A DNA stretch of 33,403 bases from contig JAEUHU010000386.1 in the NCBI GenBank assembly GCA_016793305.1, forward strand, positions 1 through 33,403, written 5' to 3'. This document shows positions 18,541 through 25,601 of the stretch, one piece after another. The notes under the pieces were generated by a model, which made no database searches, had not been told where the DNA came from, and saw only the letters and a program-made list of their open reading frames with translations. The stretch is from Planctomycetota bacterium. GTDB lineage: Bacteria; Planctomycetota; UBA1135; UBA2386. Made by a program: the position numbers and the translations under genes. Each line of letters starts with the position of its first letter. The stretch's first letter is position 1.

Positions 18541-19106
18541 GGTCGCAGCTCCGCGTGCAGCCACGCCCGCGCGGTGCGCCAGCCGCGTTCGACGGTCGAC
18601 AGCGAGACGCCGAGTGCGGCGGCGACGTCGTCCATGCCGAGGCCGGCGAAGAAGCGCAGTTCGACGATCTGCACCAGCTGGGCGTCGAGCGCACCGAGCC
18701 GCTGCAGGGCCTCTTCGAGGCACAGCAGGTCGCCGCCGCGATCGGCGAACGCATCCGCGACCTCGTCGAGGTCGACCGGCACGTGCTGGCCCGAGCGCTT
18801 CTTGGCGTGCCGCGCGCGCAGGTGGTCGACCAGCACGGAGCGCATCGCCGCCGCCGCGGCGCGCAGGAAGTGCAGGCGGTCGGCAAACGCGGGGGTCCGC
18901 TCGGGCACCAGCTTCAGCCACGCTTCGTGGACCAGGGCGGTCGGGTGCAGGGTGGCGTCGCGGCCCCCGGCGACGGCCCGCGCGCGGGCATGCAGTTCGG
19001 CGTAGAGCCGTTCGAACAGCGCCGATGCCGCGGCCGGATCCCCGGCGCGCGACCGCTGCAGCAGCAGGGTCACGGCACCCGGGTCGGAGGGCTCGGCATG
19101 GCTCAT
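18537..19106 (-). CDS. ECF-type RNA polymerase sigma factor (TIGR02999-like)
   Basis: The 189-residue sigma factor has LVHEAWLKL at 58-66 in region 2 and a C-terminal helix-turn-helix (LGMDDVAAALGVSLSTVERGW). It belongs to the same subgroup as the sigma factor at 4292 but is clearly diverged from it. ATG 19106 is preferred; a TTG nine bases upstream is the only longer alternative. The stop overlaps the kinase start by GTGA, so both proteins should be made together. No anti-sigma factor is visible. The HAD-like gene starts 50 bp away on the opposite strand, so this short interval must carry both promoters. Confidence 0.94.
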   Translation of the reverse strand: MSHAEPSDPGAVTLLLQRSRAGDPAAASALFERLYAELHARARAVAGGRDATLHPTALVHEAWLKLVPERTPAFADRLHFLRAAAAAMRSVLVDHLRARHAKKRSGQHVPVDLDEVADAFADRGGDLLCLEEALQRLGALDAQLVQIVELRFFAGLGMDDVAAALGVSLSTVERGWRTARAWLHAELRP

Positions 19107-19156
19107 CACCGGCAAGGATACCCTCGCCGCAGGGGCGGGACGGACGGCCGATTCCT

Positions 19157-19633
19157 ATGCTCCGCGCCGTGCAGGTCTACCTCGACATCGACGGCGTCTT
19201 GCTCGGCCTCGACCCGATGCGCCCGCAGCGCCTGGCCCTCGCTCCCCACGCGCTCGACTTCCTCGCCTTCCTGCTGGCCCGCACCACGGTGCACTGGCTG
19301 TCGCCGCTGCACCACGACGCCAAGGCGGCACTCGACCATCTGGTCACGCACACCCAGCAGAGCGAGCGCGAACGGCTGCTGACGCTGGCGCCGCGCGTGC
19401 GCATGGCCAGCTGGCGTACGTGGCGCACCGAGGCGTTGCCGGCCGACGGTCGCTTCGTCTGGCTCGACGACGCGCCGAGCCCCGAGGAACTGGCGGCGCT
19501 GCGGCAGCGCCACTGGCTCGACCGCTGGCTGTGGGTCGACACCCGCGAGGAGCCCGAGGACCTGCTGCGCGCCCAACGTGTGCTGGCGACGCGGTTGCCG
19601 GCCGCGGCCGCGAAGGCGACCGGCGCCTCGTGA
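19157..19633 (+). CDS. HAD-like small hydrolase-type protein
   Basis: The 158-residue protein has the HAD motif I signature YLDIDGVLL (D10 and D12) near its start. A later FVWLDDAPS could be the acidic motif IV. The length fits a cap-less HAD phosphatase-like domain. No substrate can be named. ATG 19157 is the only ATG just upstream of motif I; GTG 19169 would remove four residues. The gene overlaps the next one (DUF3601) by a GTGA stop/start, indicating one transcript. It is divergent from the sigma factor at 18537-19106. Confidence 0.75.
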   Translation: MLRAVQVYLDIDGVLLGLDPMRPQRLALAPHALDFLAFLLARTTVHWLSPLHHDAKAALDHLVTHTQQSERERLLTLAPRVRMASWRTWRTEALPADGRFVWLDDAPSPEELAALRQRHWLDRWLWVDTREEPEDLLRAQRVLATRLPAAAAKATGAS

Positions 19634-19890
19634 ACGAACCGCTGCGTCGCATCGCCGACCTGATGCCTGGCGCCCGCTACCGGATCCGCGAGACCTTCGC
19701 CGACTTCGACGGCGACGAGTTGCTCGCCGGCACCGAGCTCACGTTCGTCGAGCGGTCCTACTTTCCCTACGACGGCGGCCACACGCTGACCTTCGCCGAG
19801 CGCGTCGTGCGGCTCGCCGAGATCGACCCGAACAGCAGCCGCGTGCTCGACGACCCGGGCCGCTGGATCGAACGGCTCGACGCCCGCTGA
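19630..19890 (+). CDS. DUF3601-like small protein
   Basis: The 86-residue protein contains the spaced pattern YRIRETFADFDG, FVERSYFPYDGGHTLTF, IRL-like VRLAEIDP. This resembles the short DUF3601 family of unknown function. The start is GTG 19630, whose GTGA overlaps the stop of the HAD-like gene, so it depends on translation of that gene. It is convergent with thymidine kinase, 10 bp between stops. No signal peptide or membrane segment is present, so it is probably cytoplasmic. The family match is from recollection of the motif. Confidence 0.7.
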   Translation: MNEPLRRIADLMPGARYRIRETFADFDGDELLAGTELTFVERSYFPYDGGHTLTFAERVVRLAEIDPNSSRVLDDPGRWIERLDAR

Positions 19891-19900
19891 CCGCAACCGC

Positions 19901-20497
19901 TCAACCGTTCGTCGTCGCGGGGAAGCGTCCGGTCTCGTCTTCCCAGTGCCGCCGGCACAGCGACACGTAGAGCGACTTCTCGACGGCGATCTGCTCGCCC
20001 GAAGTGGTCACGGCACCCGACGGATCGTGGCGCAGCACCATGGTCGCCTTGCGCCCGCAGTGGCAGATCGTGCGCACCTCGCGCAGGCTGTCGGCGATCG
20101 CCAGCAAGGTCGCCGAGCCAGGGAACAGTTCGCCGCGGAAGTCGGTGCGCAGGCCGTAGCACAGCACCGGGATGCCGAGCCGGTCGGCGACGCGCGCCAG
20201 CTGCCACACCTGGTCGGGCGAGAGGAACTGCGCCTCGTCGACGAACACGCTGTCGACGCGCTTCTGCCGGTGGCTCGCGCCGATCACCGCGAACAGGTCG
20301 GTGCCGGCCCCGAAGGTCTCCGCCTCGGCACTGAGCCCAAGGCGCGACGTGATGCGGCCGCCGTGCAGTTCGTGATGGTGCGCCGACGTGAACGCCAGCG
20401 TGTGCATGCCACGCTCGCGGTAGTTGTGCGACGCCTGCAGCAGCATCGTCGACTTGCCGGCGTTCATCGTCGAGTACGAGAAGTAGAGCTTGGCCAT
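19901..20497 (-). CDS. tdk: Thymidine kinase (E. coli-type)
   Basis: The 198-residue protein phosphorylates thymidine to dTMP with ATP in the salvage pathway. The P-loop is STMNAGKST (K15). FVDEAQFL supplies catalytic Glu E88. CYGLRTDFRGELF is the lasso-side substrate segment. Zinc is bound by C145 and C147 (ICHCGRKA) and C181 and H184 (LCRRH). These positions match or lie within one residue of those I recall for E. coli Tdk, so this is a close relative of that subgroup. ATG 20497 gives the standard MAKLYFSYS start. It lies 64 bp downstream of the sigma-fusion gene on the same strand. Confidence 0.97.
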   Translation of the reverse strand: MAKLYFSYSTMNAGKSTMLLQASHNYRERGMHTLAFTSAHHHELHGGRITSRLGLSAEAETFGAGTDLFAVIGASHRQKRVDSVFVDEAQFLSPDQVWQLARVADRLGIPVLCYGLRTDFRGELFPGSATLLAIADSLREVRTICHCGRKATMVLRHDPSGAVTTSGEQIAVEKSLYVSLCRRHWEDETGRFPATTNG

Positions 20498-20561
20498 GGC
20501 GGAGCGAGTGGGGCGCCCAGGATGGCGCGGCTCCCGGTCCGAGCCAAGCCTGCAACATGCT

Positions 20562-23168
20562 TCACTGCGCCAGCACGACCACCACTTCGCTCTCCTGCCC
20601 CGGCCGCACCACGATCGGCTGCTCGATCGGCGCCACCTGCAGCAGCCCGGCCTCGCGCGTGGCCCAGGCCAGCAATCGCAACGACACCGGCTCGACGTCG
20701 TCGAACGAGCGCCAGCCGTCGCCGTCGGTGACTCCTTGCCAGCCGGGCGCGAACGGGTCCTCGACCTCGCGCTGCAGTACGAGCCAGGCACCGGCCGCCG
20801 GCGTGCCGTCCTTGCGCAGCACCCGGCAGCGCAGCCGCCCGTAGCGCGCCAGCCGCACGACCAGTTCCTCGGTGCGCACGCCGAGCTCGAACGGGCCGAC
20901 CGTGGTGCGCGCGAAGCCCTCGGCGGTGAACACGAACCAACTCCGCCCCTCGGGTGCGAGCGGACCGAGGCGGAAGCTGCCGTCCTTCGCGCGCCCGACC
21001 GGGTCGATGCTGCCGGATGGCCGTTCGGCGAAACGTCGTTCGATCTCCACGTCGGCCACCGGCGTGCCGTCGGCCTCGGCCACCACGCGCCCCGTCAGCA
21101 CGAAACCTTCGGCATCGCGCGCCCGCACGACCAGCACGACGTCTTCGGCCGGAGTCGTGAACGGCTCGCTGCGCGACCACAGCTCGCGGTGGCCGGGCAC
21201 AGCCGAGGTGATCGCCCGGCAGCGCCAACCGGCGGGCACCCGCACTTCGAAGCGCCCATCTGCGTCGCTGGTCGCCCGGGTCCCGCCCTCGAGCATCTCG
21301 AGCTGCCTCTGCACGAGTTCCGCCGCGTCGGCATCGCCCGCACCGGGCTGGGCGAGCAGCTCCGGTTCGATCGCGACGAACCGGCCGGCGAGCGGAGCAC
21401 CACGCTCGTCGACGACCCGACCGCGCACCGCCACCAGCGTCGTCATGCGCAACGTCACGTTCGCAGCGGGGCGCGCCGCGTCGACTTCGATCGCGGCGAT
21501 CGCCGGAGCACGGCCCGCGGCCCCGCCGACCAGCCGGTAGCCACCGGCGAGATCGACCGGGAACTCGAACTTCCCGTCGGCTCGGCATTCGAAACTCCAA
21601 GCACCTTCCGCCGTGGCCGTGCCCGGGCGGCCCTGCATGTGCAACTTGCCGGCGCTCGGCGCGCCGTTCTCGTCGAGCAGAACGCCACGCACGACGAACT
21701 GTCCATAGAAGCGCAGCACGAGCTCCAGGGTCTCGCCAGCGACGAACGTCACCTGCTGCGGTCGGTTGTGCTCGGTGCCGCGCGTGGCCATCAACCAGTA
21801 GTCGTAGCCGCCCCGCGAACCGGCCAGTCCTTCGAGCTCGAAGCGACCCTCGGCGTCGGTCGTGACCGGTGGCAACCCGCGGAACTCGACGGAGTACCGC
21901 AACAAGCGAGCCGCGACCGAAGCACCTGCCGCCGGTTCGCCGTCGGCGCACAGCACCCGCCCACGCACCTTGCCGGTCGGCTGCAGCACCAGCAGCAGCT
22001 CGCCGTGCGACGCTTGGAGCTCGGGATGCACCAGCCGATCGCCCGACCAGCCGAGCCCGGTCTTGCGCGCGCTCAGCAGCGCAGGCCCGTCCAGGGTCAG
22101 GCGAACGCGTCCCTCGACGTCGCTGGACGCGGTCTGGTGCAGCACGCAGGAGTCGCGGCCCTGCGGCGCCACGCGCGTGCCGTCGGGCAAGGCCTGGATC
22201 TGCGACACGAACACTTCGACGTCGGCTCCGGCGATCGCTGCCCCACGCAGGTCGAGCACCCTCGCGACGATCGCGACGGGTTCAGGAGCCGGTGCTGTGG
22301 TCGCAGCCGAAGGCGAAGGGGCCGGCGTGGCGACCGGCTCCATCGCCGGCACCCGTTCGCGGCTGGCTGGCGTTCCGTCCAGCGACCCGGCGACGACGGC
22401 AGCGGCCGGAGCGGTGCCGATGGAACCGGACGGGGGTGGCGCCTTCTCGGCGGCAGGCCACACCACCACGACGAGAGCGGCGACGAGCAGGGCCGGGCCG
22501 ACGACGAACTTCTTCATGAGACCTCCGAACACGAGGGCGGCCGCCACCGGCAGCGCACCCGTTCCCGCAGCACCCGCCAGCACCCGCTGGCGCACCGCCG
22601 CCAACGGCGACTGCGCCAGCACCGACGCCGCGAGCCCGAGGGCCAGTCCCTGCGGCAGGCGCTGCCGCAGCAGGTCGAGCCCGCGCCAGAGCTGCGTGCG
22701 CACGCTGCCCGACGAACGCTGCAGGCGCGCCGCGATCGCCGCCGGCGGCAGCGCCTGCACGAGGTGCAGGTCGACGACGCAGCGATAGGGCTCCGGCAGT
22801 TCGCCGAGGGCCGCACGCACCGCGTCGCGCACTTCGGCGGCGAGCAGAAAGCTCTCGGGTGGTTCGCTCGGCTTGGCCGCGACGCGCGCCGGATCCGGAG
22901 TCCGCCGCACCCGCCGGCGTGCGACCTTGACCTCGCGATGCAGTATGCCGAGCAGCCAGGGCCGCAGCGGCCGGTCCGGCTGCCAGCGGTGCGCCCGTTC
23001 GATCGCCACCAGGAACGTCGCCTGCAGCACGTCCTCGGCCATCGCGTGGTCGCGGGTCAGGTGCAGCGCCAAGCCGAACAGGTCGTCGGCGGTGGCGTCG
23101 AACACGGCCCCGAGCGCGGCCGGCTCACGGGTGCGGCAGAACTGCTGGAACGTGGCCTCGAGGTCCAT
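20562..23168 (-). CDS. ECF sigma factor fused to a membrane helix and Ig-like (carboxypeptidase regulatory-like) domains
   Basis: The 868-residue protein starts as an ECF sigma factor. Region 2 lies near 25-85 (DLFGLALHLTRDHAMAEDVLQATFL) and a region 4 helix-turn-helix near 120-170 (LPEPYRCVVDLHLVQALPPAAI). A hydrophobic stretch follows and then a strong membrane helix at about 220-240 (FVVGPALLVAALVVVVW). A proline/alanine linker leads to about six Ig-like carboxypeptidase-regulatory-like units, with patterns such as GRVVDERGAPLAG and TDAEGRFELEGLAG. The sigma part would be cytoplasmic and the Ig-like part outside. Similar fused sigma factors are known in Planctomycetota. An internal ATG at 22517 with a strong ribosome site could also give a separate 651-residue exported protein. 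The gene is divergent from the antiporter; tdk follows. Confidence 0.88.
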   Translation of the reverse strand: MDLEATFQQFCRTREPAALGAVFDATADDLFGLALHLTRDHAMAEDVLQATFLVAIERAHRWQPDRPLRPWLLGILHREVKVARRRVRRTPDPARVAAKPSEPPESFLLAAEVRDAVRAALGELPEPYRCVVDLHLVQALPPAAIAARLQRSSGSVRTQLWRGLDLLRQRLPQGLALGLAASVLAQSPLAAVRQRVLAGAAGTGALPVAAALVFGGLMKKFVVGPALLVAALVVVVWPAAEKAPPPSGSIGTAPAAAVVAGSLDGTPASRERVPAMEPVATPAPSPSAATTAPAPEPVAIVARVLDLRGAAIAGADVEVFVSQIQALPDGTRVAPQGRDSCVLHQTASSDVEGRVRLTLDGPALLSARKTGLGWSGDRLVHPELQASHGELLLVLQPTGKVRGRVLCADGEPAAGASVAARLLRYSVEFRGLPPVTTDAEGRFELEGLAGSRGGYDYWLMATRGTEHNRPQQVTFVAGETLELVLRFYGQFVVRGVLLDENGAPSAGKLHMQGRPGTATAEGAWSFECRADGKFEFPVDLAGGYRLVGGAAGRAPAIAAIEVDAARPAANVTLRMTTLVAVRGRVVDERGAPLAGRFVAIEPELLAQPGAGDADAAELVQRQLEMLEGGTRATSDADGRFEVRVPAGWRCRAITSAVPGHRELWSRSEPFTTPAEDVVLVVRARDAEGFVLTGRVVAEADGTPVADVEIERRFAERPSGSIDPVGRAKDGSFRLGPLAPEGRSWFVFTAEGFARTTVGPFELGVRTEELVVRLARYGRLRCRVLRKDGTPAAGAWLVLQREVEDPFAPGWQGVTDGDGWRSFDDVEPVSLRLLAWATREAGLLQVAPIEQPIVVRPGQESEVVVVLAQ
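22515..22526 (-). promoter_or_regulatory. Internal Shine-Dalgarno and ATG inside the sigma-fusion gene
   Basis: On the minus strand GGAGGT (22526-22521) precedes ATG (22517-22515); four bases separate GGAGG from the ATG. The ATG is in frame at codon 218. The product would begin MKKFVVGPALLVAALVVVVW, a textbook signal-peptide or anchor start. Of the starts I inspected in this window, this is the clearest Shine-Dalgarno match, and it is not a gene start in the continuous reading. It may mark internal initiation or the old boundary of two genes that fused. Confidence 0.5.
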
Positions 23169-23297
23169 CGCGGGTCCCCACCATCGCCAGACGCGCGGGT
23201 TTCGTCACGGAATCCGTGCCGGGCACCGCGCCCGAACCCGGGAACGGCCTCTGAGCAGCGGCCGGCGTGGGCGCGCGTCGGGTATGAAGCTCGCGCG

Positions 23298-24275
23298 ATG
23301 CTCGACGTCCAGGCCCTCTCGACCCCGTTGGCCGCCCTCGTGCTGGCCCTGGCGATCGCCGCCCTGGTCGGCGGTGCCAAGTGGTTCACCGGTGCCGCGG
23401 AGCGCACCGGCCTCGCCCTGGGGCTGTCGCCGTTCGCGGTAGGCATCTTCATCGTCGCGATCGGCACGTCGCTGCCGGAGCTGGTCGCCTCGGTGGTCGC
23501 CGCGGCGCACGGCACCACCGAGGTCGTCAGCGGCAACGTGCTCGGCGCGAACACCGCCCTGCTGCTGCTGGTGCTCGGCGTCGTCAGTGCGGTCAGCAGG
23601 CGCGGCATCCACCTCGGCGAACGCTACATCGCCATCGACCTCAACTTCATGGTGGGCGCAGCCGCGCTGCTGTCGCTGGCGATGTGGGACGGCGGCGTCG
23701 GGCGGCTGGAGGGCGTGTTCCTGCTGCTGTGCTACGCCGCCTACACCGGCTACCTGCTGACCGACGGACGCACCGCCAGCGCCGACGCCTCGTTCGACGC
23801 GGCCTTGCCGGACGCGCCGAAAGCCGGCGTTCGCGCGAAGGACGTGGCCACCCTGGTCGCCGCGGCCGGCGTGATCTTCGTCGGCGCGAACCTGACCCTC
23901 GACGTGCTGATCGAGCTCGCGACGCGCCTCGGCATCTCGCCGGCGATCGCCTCGATGACGATCCTGTCGCTCGGCACCACGCTGCCCGAACTCGCCGTCA
24001 GCGTCACCGCCGCCCTCGCCGGCCGCGCCGAGATGGCGGTCGGCAACATCCTCGGCTCGTGCATCTTCAACTCGTTCGTCGTGGTCGGTGTCGCCAGCCT
24101 GATCGATCGCGTGACCGTGCCGGCCGAGTTGATGCGGTTGCCGCTGCCGGGTTTCCTCGGCGCCGCGCTGCTGTTCTACCTGCTGACGCAGGACCGCCGC
24201 GTGTCGCGTTGGGAGGGCATCCTGTTCGCGACCGGCTACGGCCTGCTGGTCGCGGAGCTCGCCGGCCTCGCGTGA
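23298..24275 (+). CDS. Ca2+/cation antiporter (CaCA family, YrbG-like)
   Basis: The 325-residue inner-membrane protein has two homologous halves, as in Na+/Ca2+ exchangers. Each half carries the alpha-repeat: IGTSLPELVAS with E61, followed by SGNVLGAN, and LGTTLPELAVS with E231, followed by VGNILGSCIFN. The two glutamates form the ion site. About ten membrane segments are evident, with a charged loop in the middle (SADASFDAALPDAPKAG). It probably exports Ca2+ in exchange for Na+, K+ or H+. ATG 23298 starts directly before the first membrane helix. It is divergent from the sigma-fusion gene across 129 bp and convergent with the radical SAM gene (13 bp). Confidence 0.95.
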   Translation: MLDVQALSTPLAALVLALAIAALVGGAKWFTGAAERTGLALGLSPFAVGIFIVAIGTSLPELVASVVAAAHGTTEVVSGNVLGANTALLLLVLGVVSAVSRRGIHLGERYIAIDLNFMVGAAALLSLAMWDGGVGRLEGVFLLLCYAAYTGYLLTDGRTASADASFDAALPDAPKAGVRAKDVATLVAAAGVIFVGANLTLDVLIELATRLGISPAIASMTILSLGTTLPELAVSVTAALAGRAEMAVGNILGSCIFNSFVVVGVASLIDRVTVPAELMRLPLPGFLGAALLFYLLTQDRRVSRWEGILFATGYGLLVAELAGLA

Positions 24276-24281
24276 CGCGAG
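24267..24281. terminator. Short perfect hairpin with the antiporter stop codon as its loop
   Basis: CTCGCG (24267-24272) pairs perfectly with CGCGAG (24276-24281), and the three loop bases are the TGA stop of the antiporter gene. It sits in the 13-bp junction with the convergent radical SAM gene and could act in both directions. There is no T-tract, so terminator activity is uncertain. Confidence 0.3.
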
Positions 24282-24288
24282 ACCGCGC

Positions 24289-25470
24289 TCAGCGGGTGGC
24301 GCGCTGCTCGCGGCGGATCTTGGCGCGGTGGCTGAACGACGCCTTCACGTCGGGCCGGCCCATGTTGGCGACCGAGCAGTTGGCGCAGACGTCGCGCAGC
24401 TCCATGTTGTAGAGCTGGCGGCGCAGCTCCTTGTACTTCGGCCCGGTCCAGATCTCGCGGAACGTCTGCGTCTTGAAGTCGCCGAAGGTCGTGAACTCGA
24501 ACCAGCAGCCGCACGGGAACACGGTGCCGTCCGGGTTCACGTGGATGTAGTACCAGGGGAAGTAGCACGGCCGGTTGTGGAAGCGCTTCTCCGGCACCTT
24601 GAACAGGAACTCGCGGTTCTTGTGGTTCAGGTAGTCGGCGACCTCCTTGCTGTCGGCGAGCGACTCGAGGTCGGCGCTCGGTGCCACCAGGGCGAAGCCG
24701 CCGCCCTCGTCGCTGCGCGACTGGTCGGTGACCTGCCCCGCGTCGGCGAACGTCTCGGCGATCGGGATCGGCATCATCACCTGCATGCCGACCTCGTCGG
24801 CGATGCGCTTGGCTTCGGCGAGCGTGTCGTTGCACAGCTTGGCGTCGTTCATCAGCGACTCGTTCTCGATGCCGAGCCCGCCCATGACCGCCATGTGCAC
24901 GAAGTTCATGTACTTGACGCCGCGCGCGTGCCAGAACCGGATCATCTCCGGTACTTCGCGGATGTTGCTGCGCATCAGCACGCAGGTGACGCTGAGCGCC
25001 GGCCGGTCGACGCCGCGCTCCTTCTTGCGCTGGTTGATGACGTCGAAGCGGCGCAGGAACGGCTCCCACTTCGCCGGCTTGCGGATCTTCTCGAAGGTCT
25101 CCTTGGTGATGCCGTCGCAGCTGACCGTCAACAGCGGCATGCCCGAGTCGATCACCGCGTCCATGATCTTGTCGGTCATCGCCAGCGCGTTGGTGCTGAA
25201 GTGGAAGTTCGGCACCTCGTACTTCTTGCACAGCTCGAGCGCGCGCGGCAGGTCGGGTGCCAGCAACGGCTCGGCGCTCGACGACAGCGTCACGTCGTGG
25301 GCCCGCGGGAACAGCTCGGCGGCGACCTTCTCGAGCAGTTCGCCGCCCATCGTCACCGGGTTCTCCTGGAACTCGGGGTGGGCGAAGTGGCACATGATGC
25401 AGCGGATCTGGCACCGCGTGACCATGTCGACCTTGACGCGCAGGAAGCGGCGCTCGTGGCGGAACGGCAT
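24289..25470 (-). CDS. Radical SAM protein with C-terminal SPASM-type cluster domain
   Basis: The 393-residue protein carries CQIRCIMC (C20, C24, C27), the CxxxCxxC that holds the SAM-cleaving 4Fe-4S cluster. The usual barrel segments follow, including TVSCDGITKETF. The C-terminal part has more cysteines in SPASM style: PCYFPWYYIHVNPDGTVFPC, then CGCWF, then CANC at 362-365, for one or two auxiliary clusters. Such proteins modify peptides, proteins or sugars; the substrate here is unknown. No precursor-peptide gene is visible nearby. ATG 25470 is chosen; a GTG at 25491 would add seven residues. A 131-bp gap separates it from the upstream gene on the same strand. Confidence 0.9.
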   Translation of the reverse strand: MPFRHERRFLRVKVDMVTRCQIRCIMCHFAHPEFQENPVTMGGELLEKVAAELFPRAHDVTLSSSAEPLLAPDLPRALELCKKYEVPNFHFSTNALAMTDKIMDAVIDSGMPLLTVSCDGITKETFEKIRKPAKWEPFLRRFDVINQRKKERGVDRPALSVTCVLMRSNIREVPEMIRFWHARGVKYMNFVHMAVMGGLGIENESLMNDAKLCNDTLAEAKRIADEVGMQVMMPIPIAETFADAGQVTDQSRSDEGGGFALVAPSADLESLADSKEVADYLNHKNREFLFKVPEKRFHNRPCYFPWYYIHVNPDGTVFPCGCWFEFTTFGDFKTQTFREIWTGPKYKELRRQLYNMELRDVCANCSVANMGRPDVKASFSHRAKIRREQRATR

Positions 25471-25567
25471 CGATCCAGTGTAGCGCCCCACGCGCCGTGA
25501 TTCGTCGCGCCACTGCGCGTCTTCGCCGAGGCTTCGTACACGTCCGGCCAGGGTCCGCCCCCGATGG

Positions 25568-25584
25568 CGCCGGTGCGACCGGCG
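25568..25584. terminator. Hairpin after the aminotransferase-fold gene
   Basis: CGCCGGT (25568-25574) and ACCGGCG (25578-25584) form a perfect 7-bp stem with a GCG loop. It begins 17 bp beyond the stop of the minus-strand gene that ends at 25602. It has the position of an intrinsic terminator but lacks a T-tract. Confidence 0.35.
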
Positions 25585-25601
25585 GATCCGGTGCAGGGCC
25601 G

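Noticed and set aside
18359..19156. An N-terminal extension of the HAD-like protein through the sigma 2 gene
   Set aside because: It lies antisense to a well-supported sigma factor and is arginine-rich. The DIDG motif is normally near the N-terminus, as with ATG 19157.
24276..25601. A small RiPP precursor gene beside the radical SAM gene
   Set aside because: The flanking gaps are 13 and 131 bp, and I found no short frame with a leader-core look.
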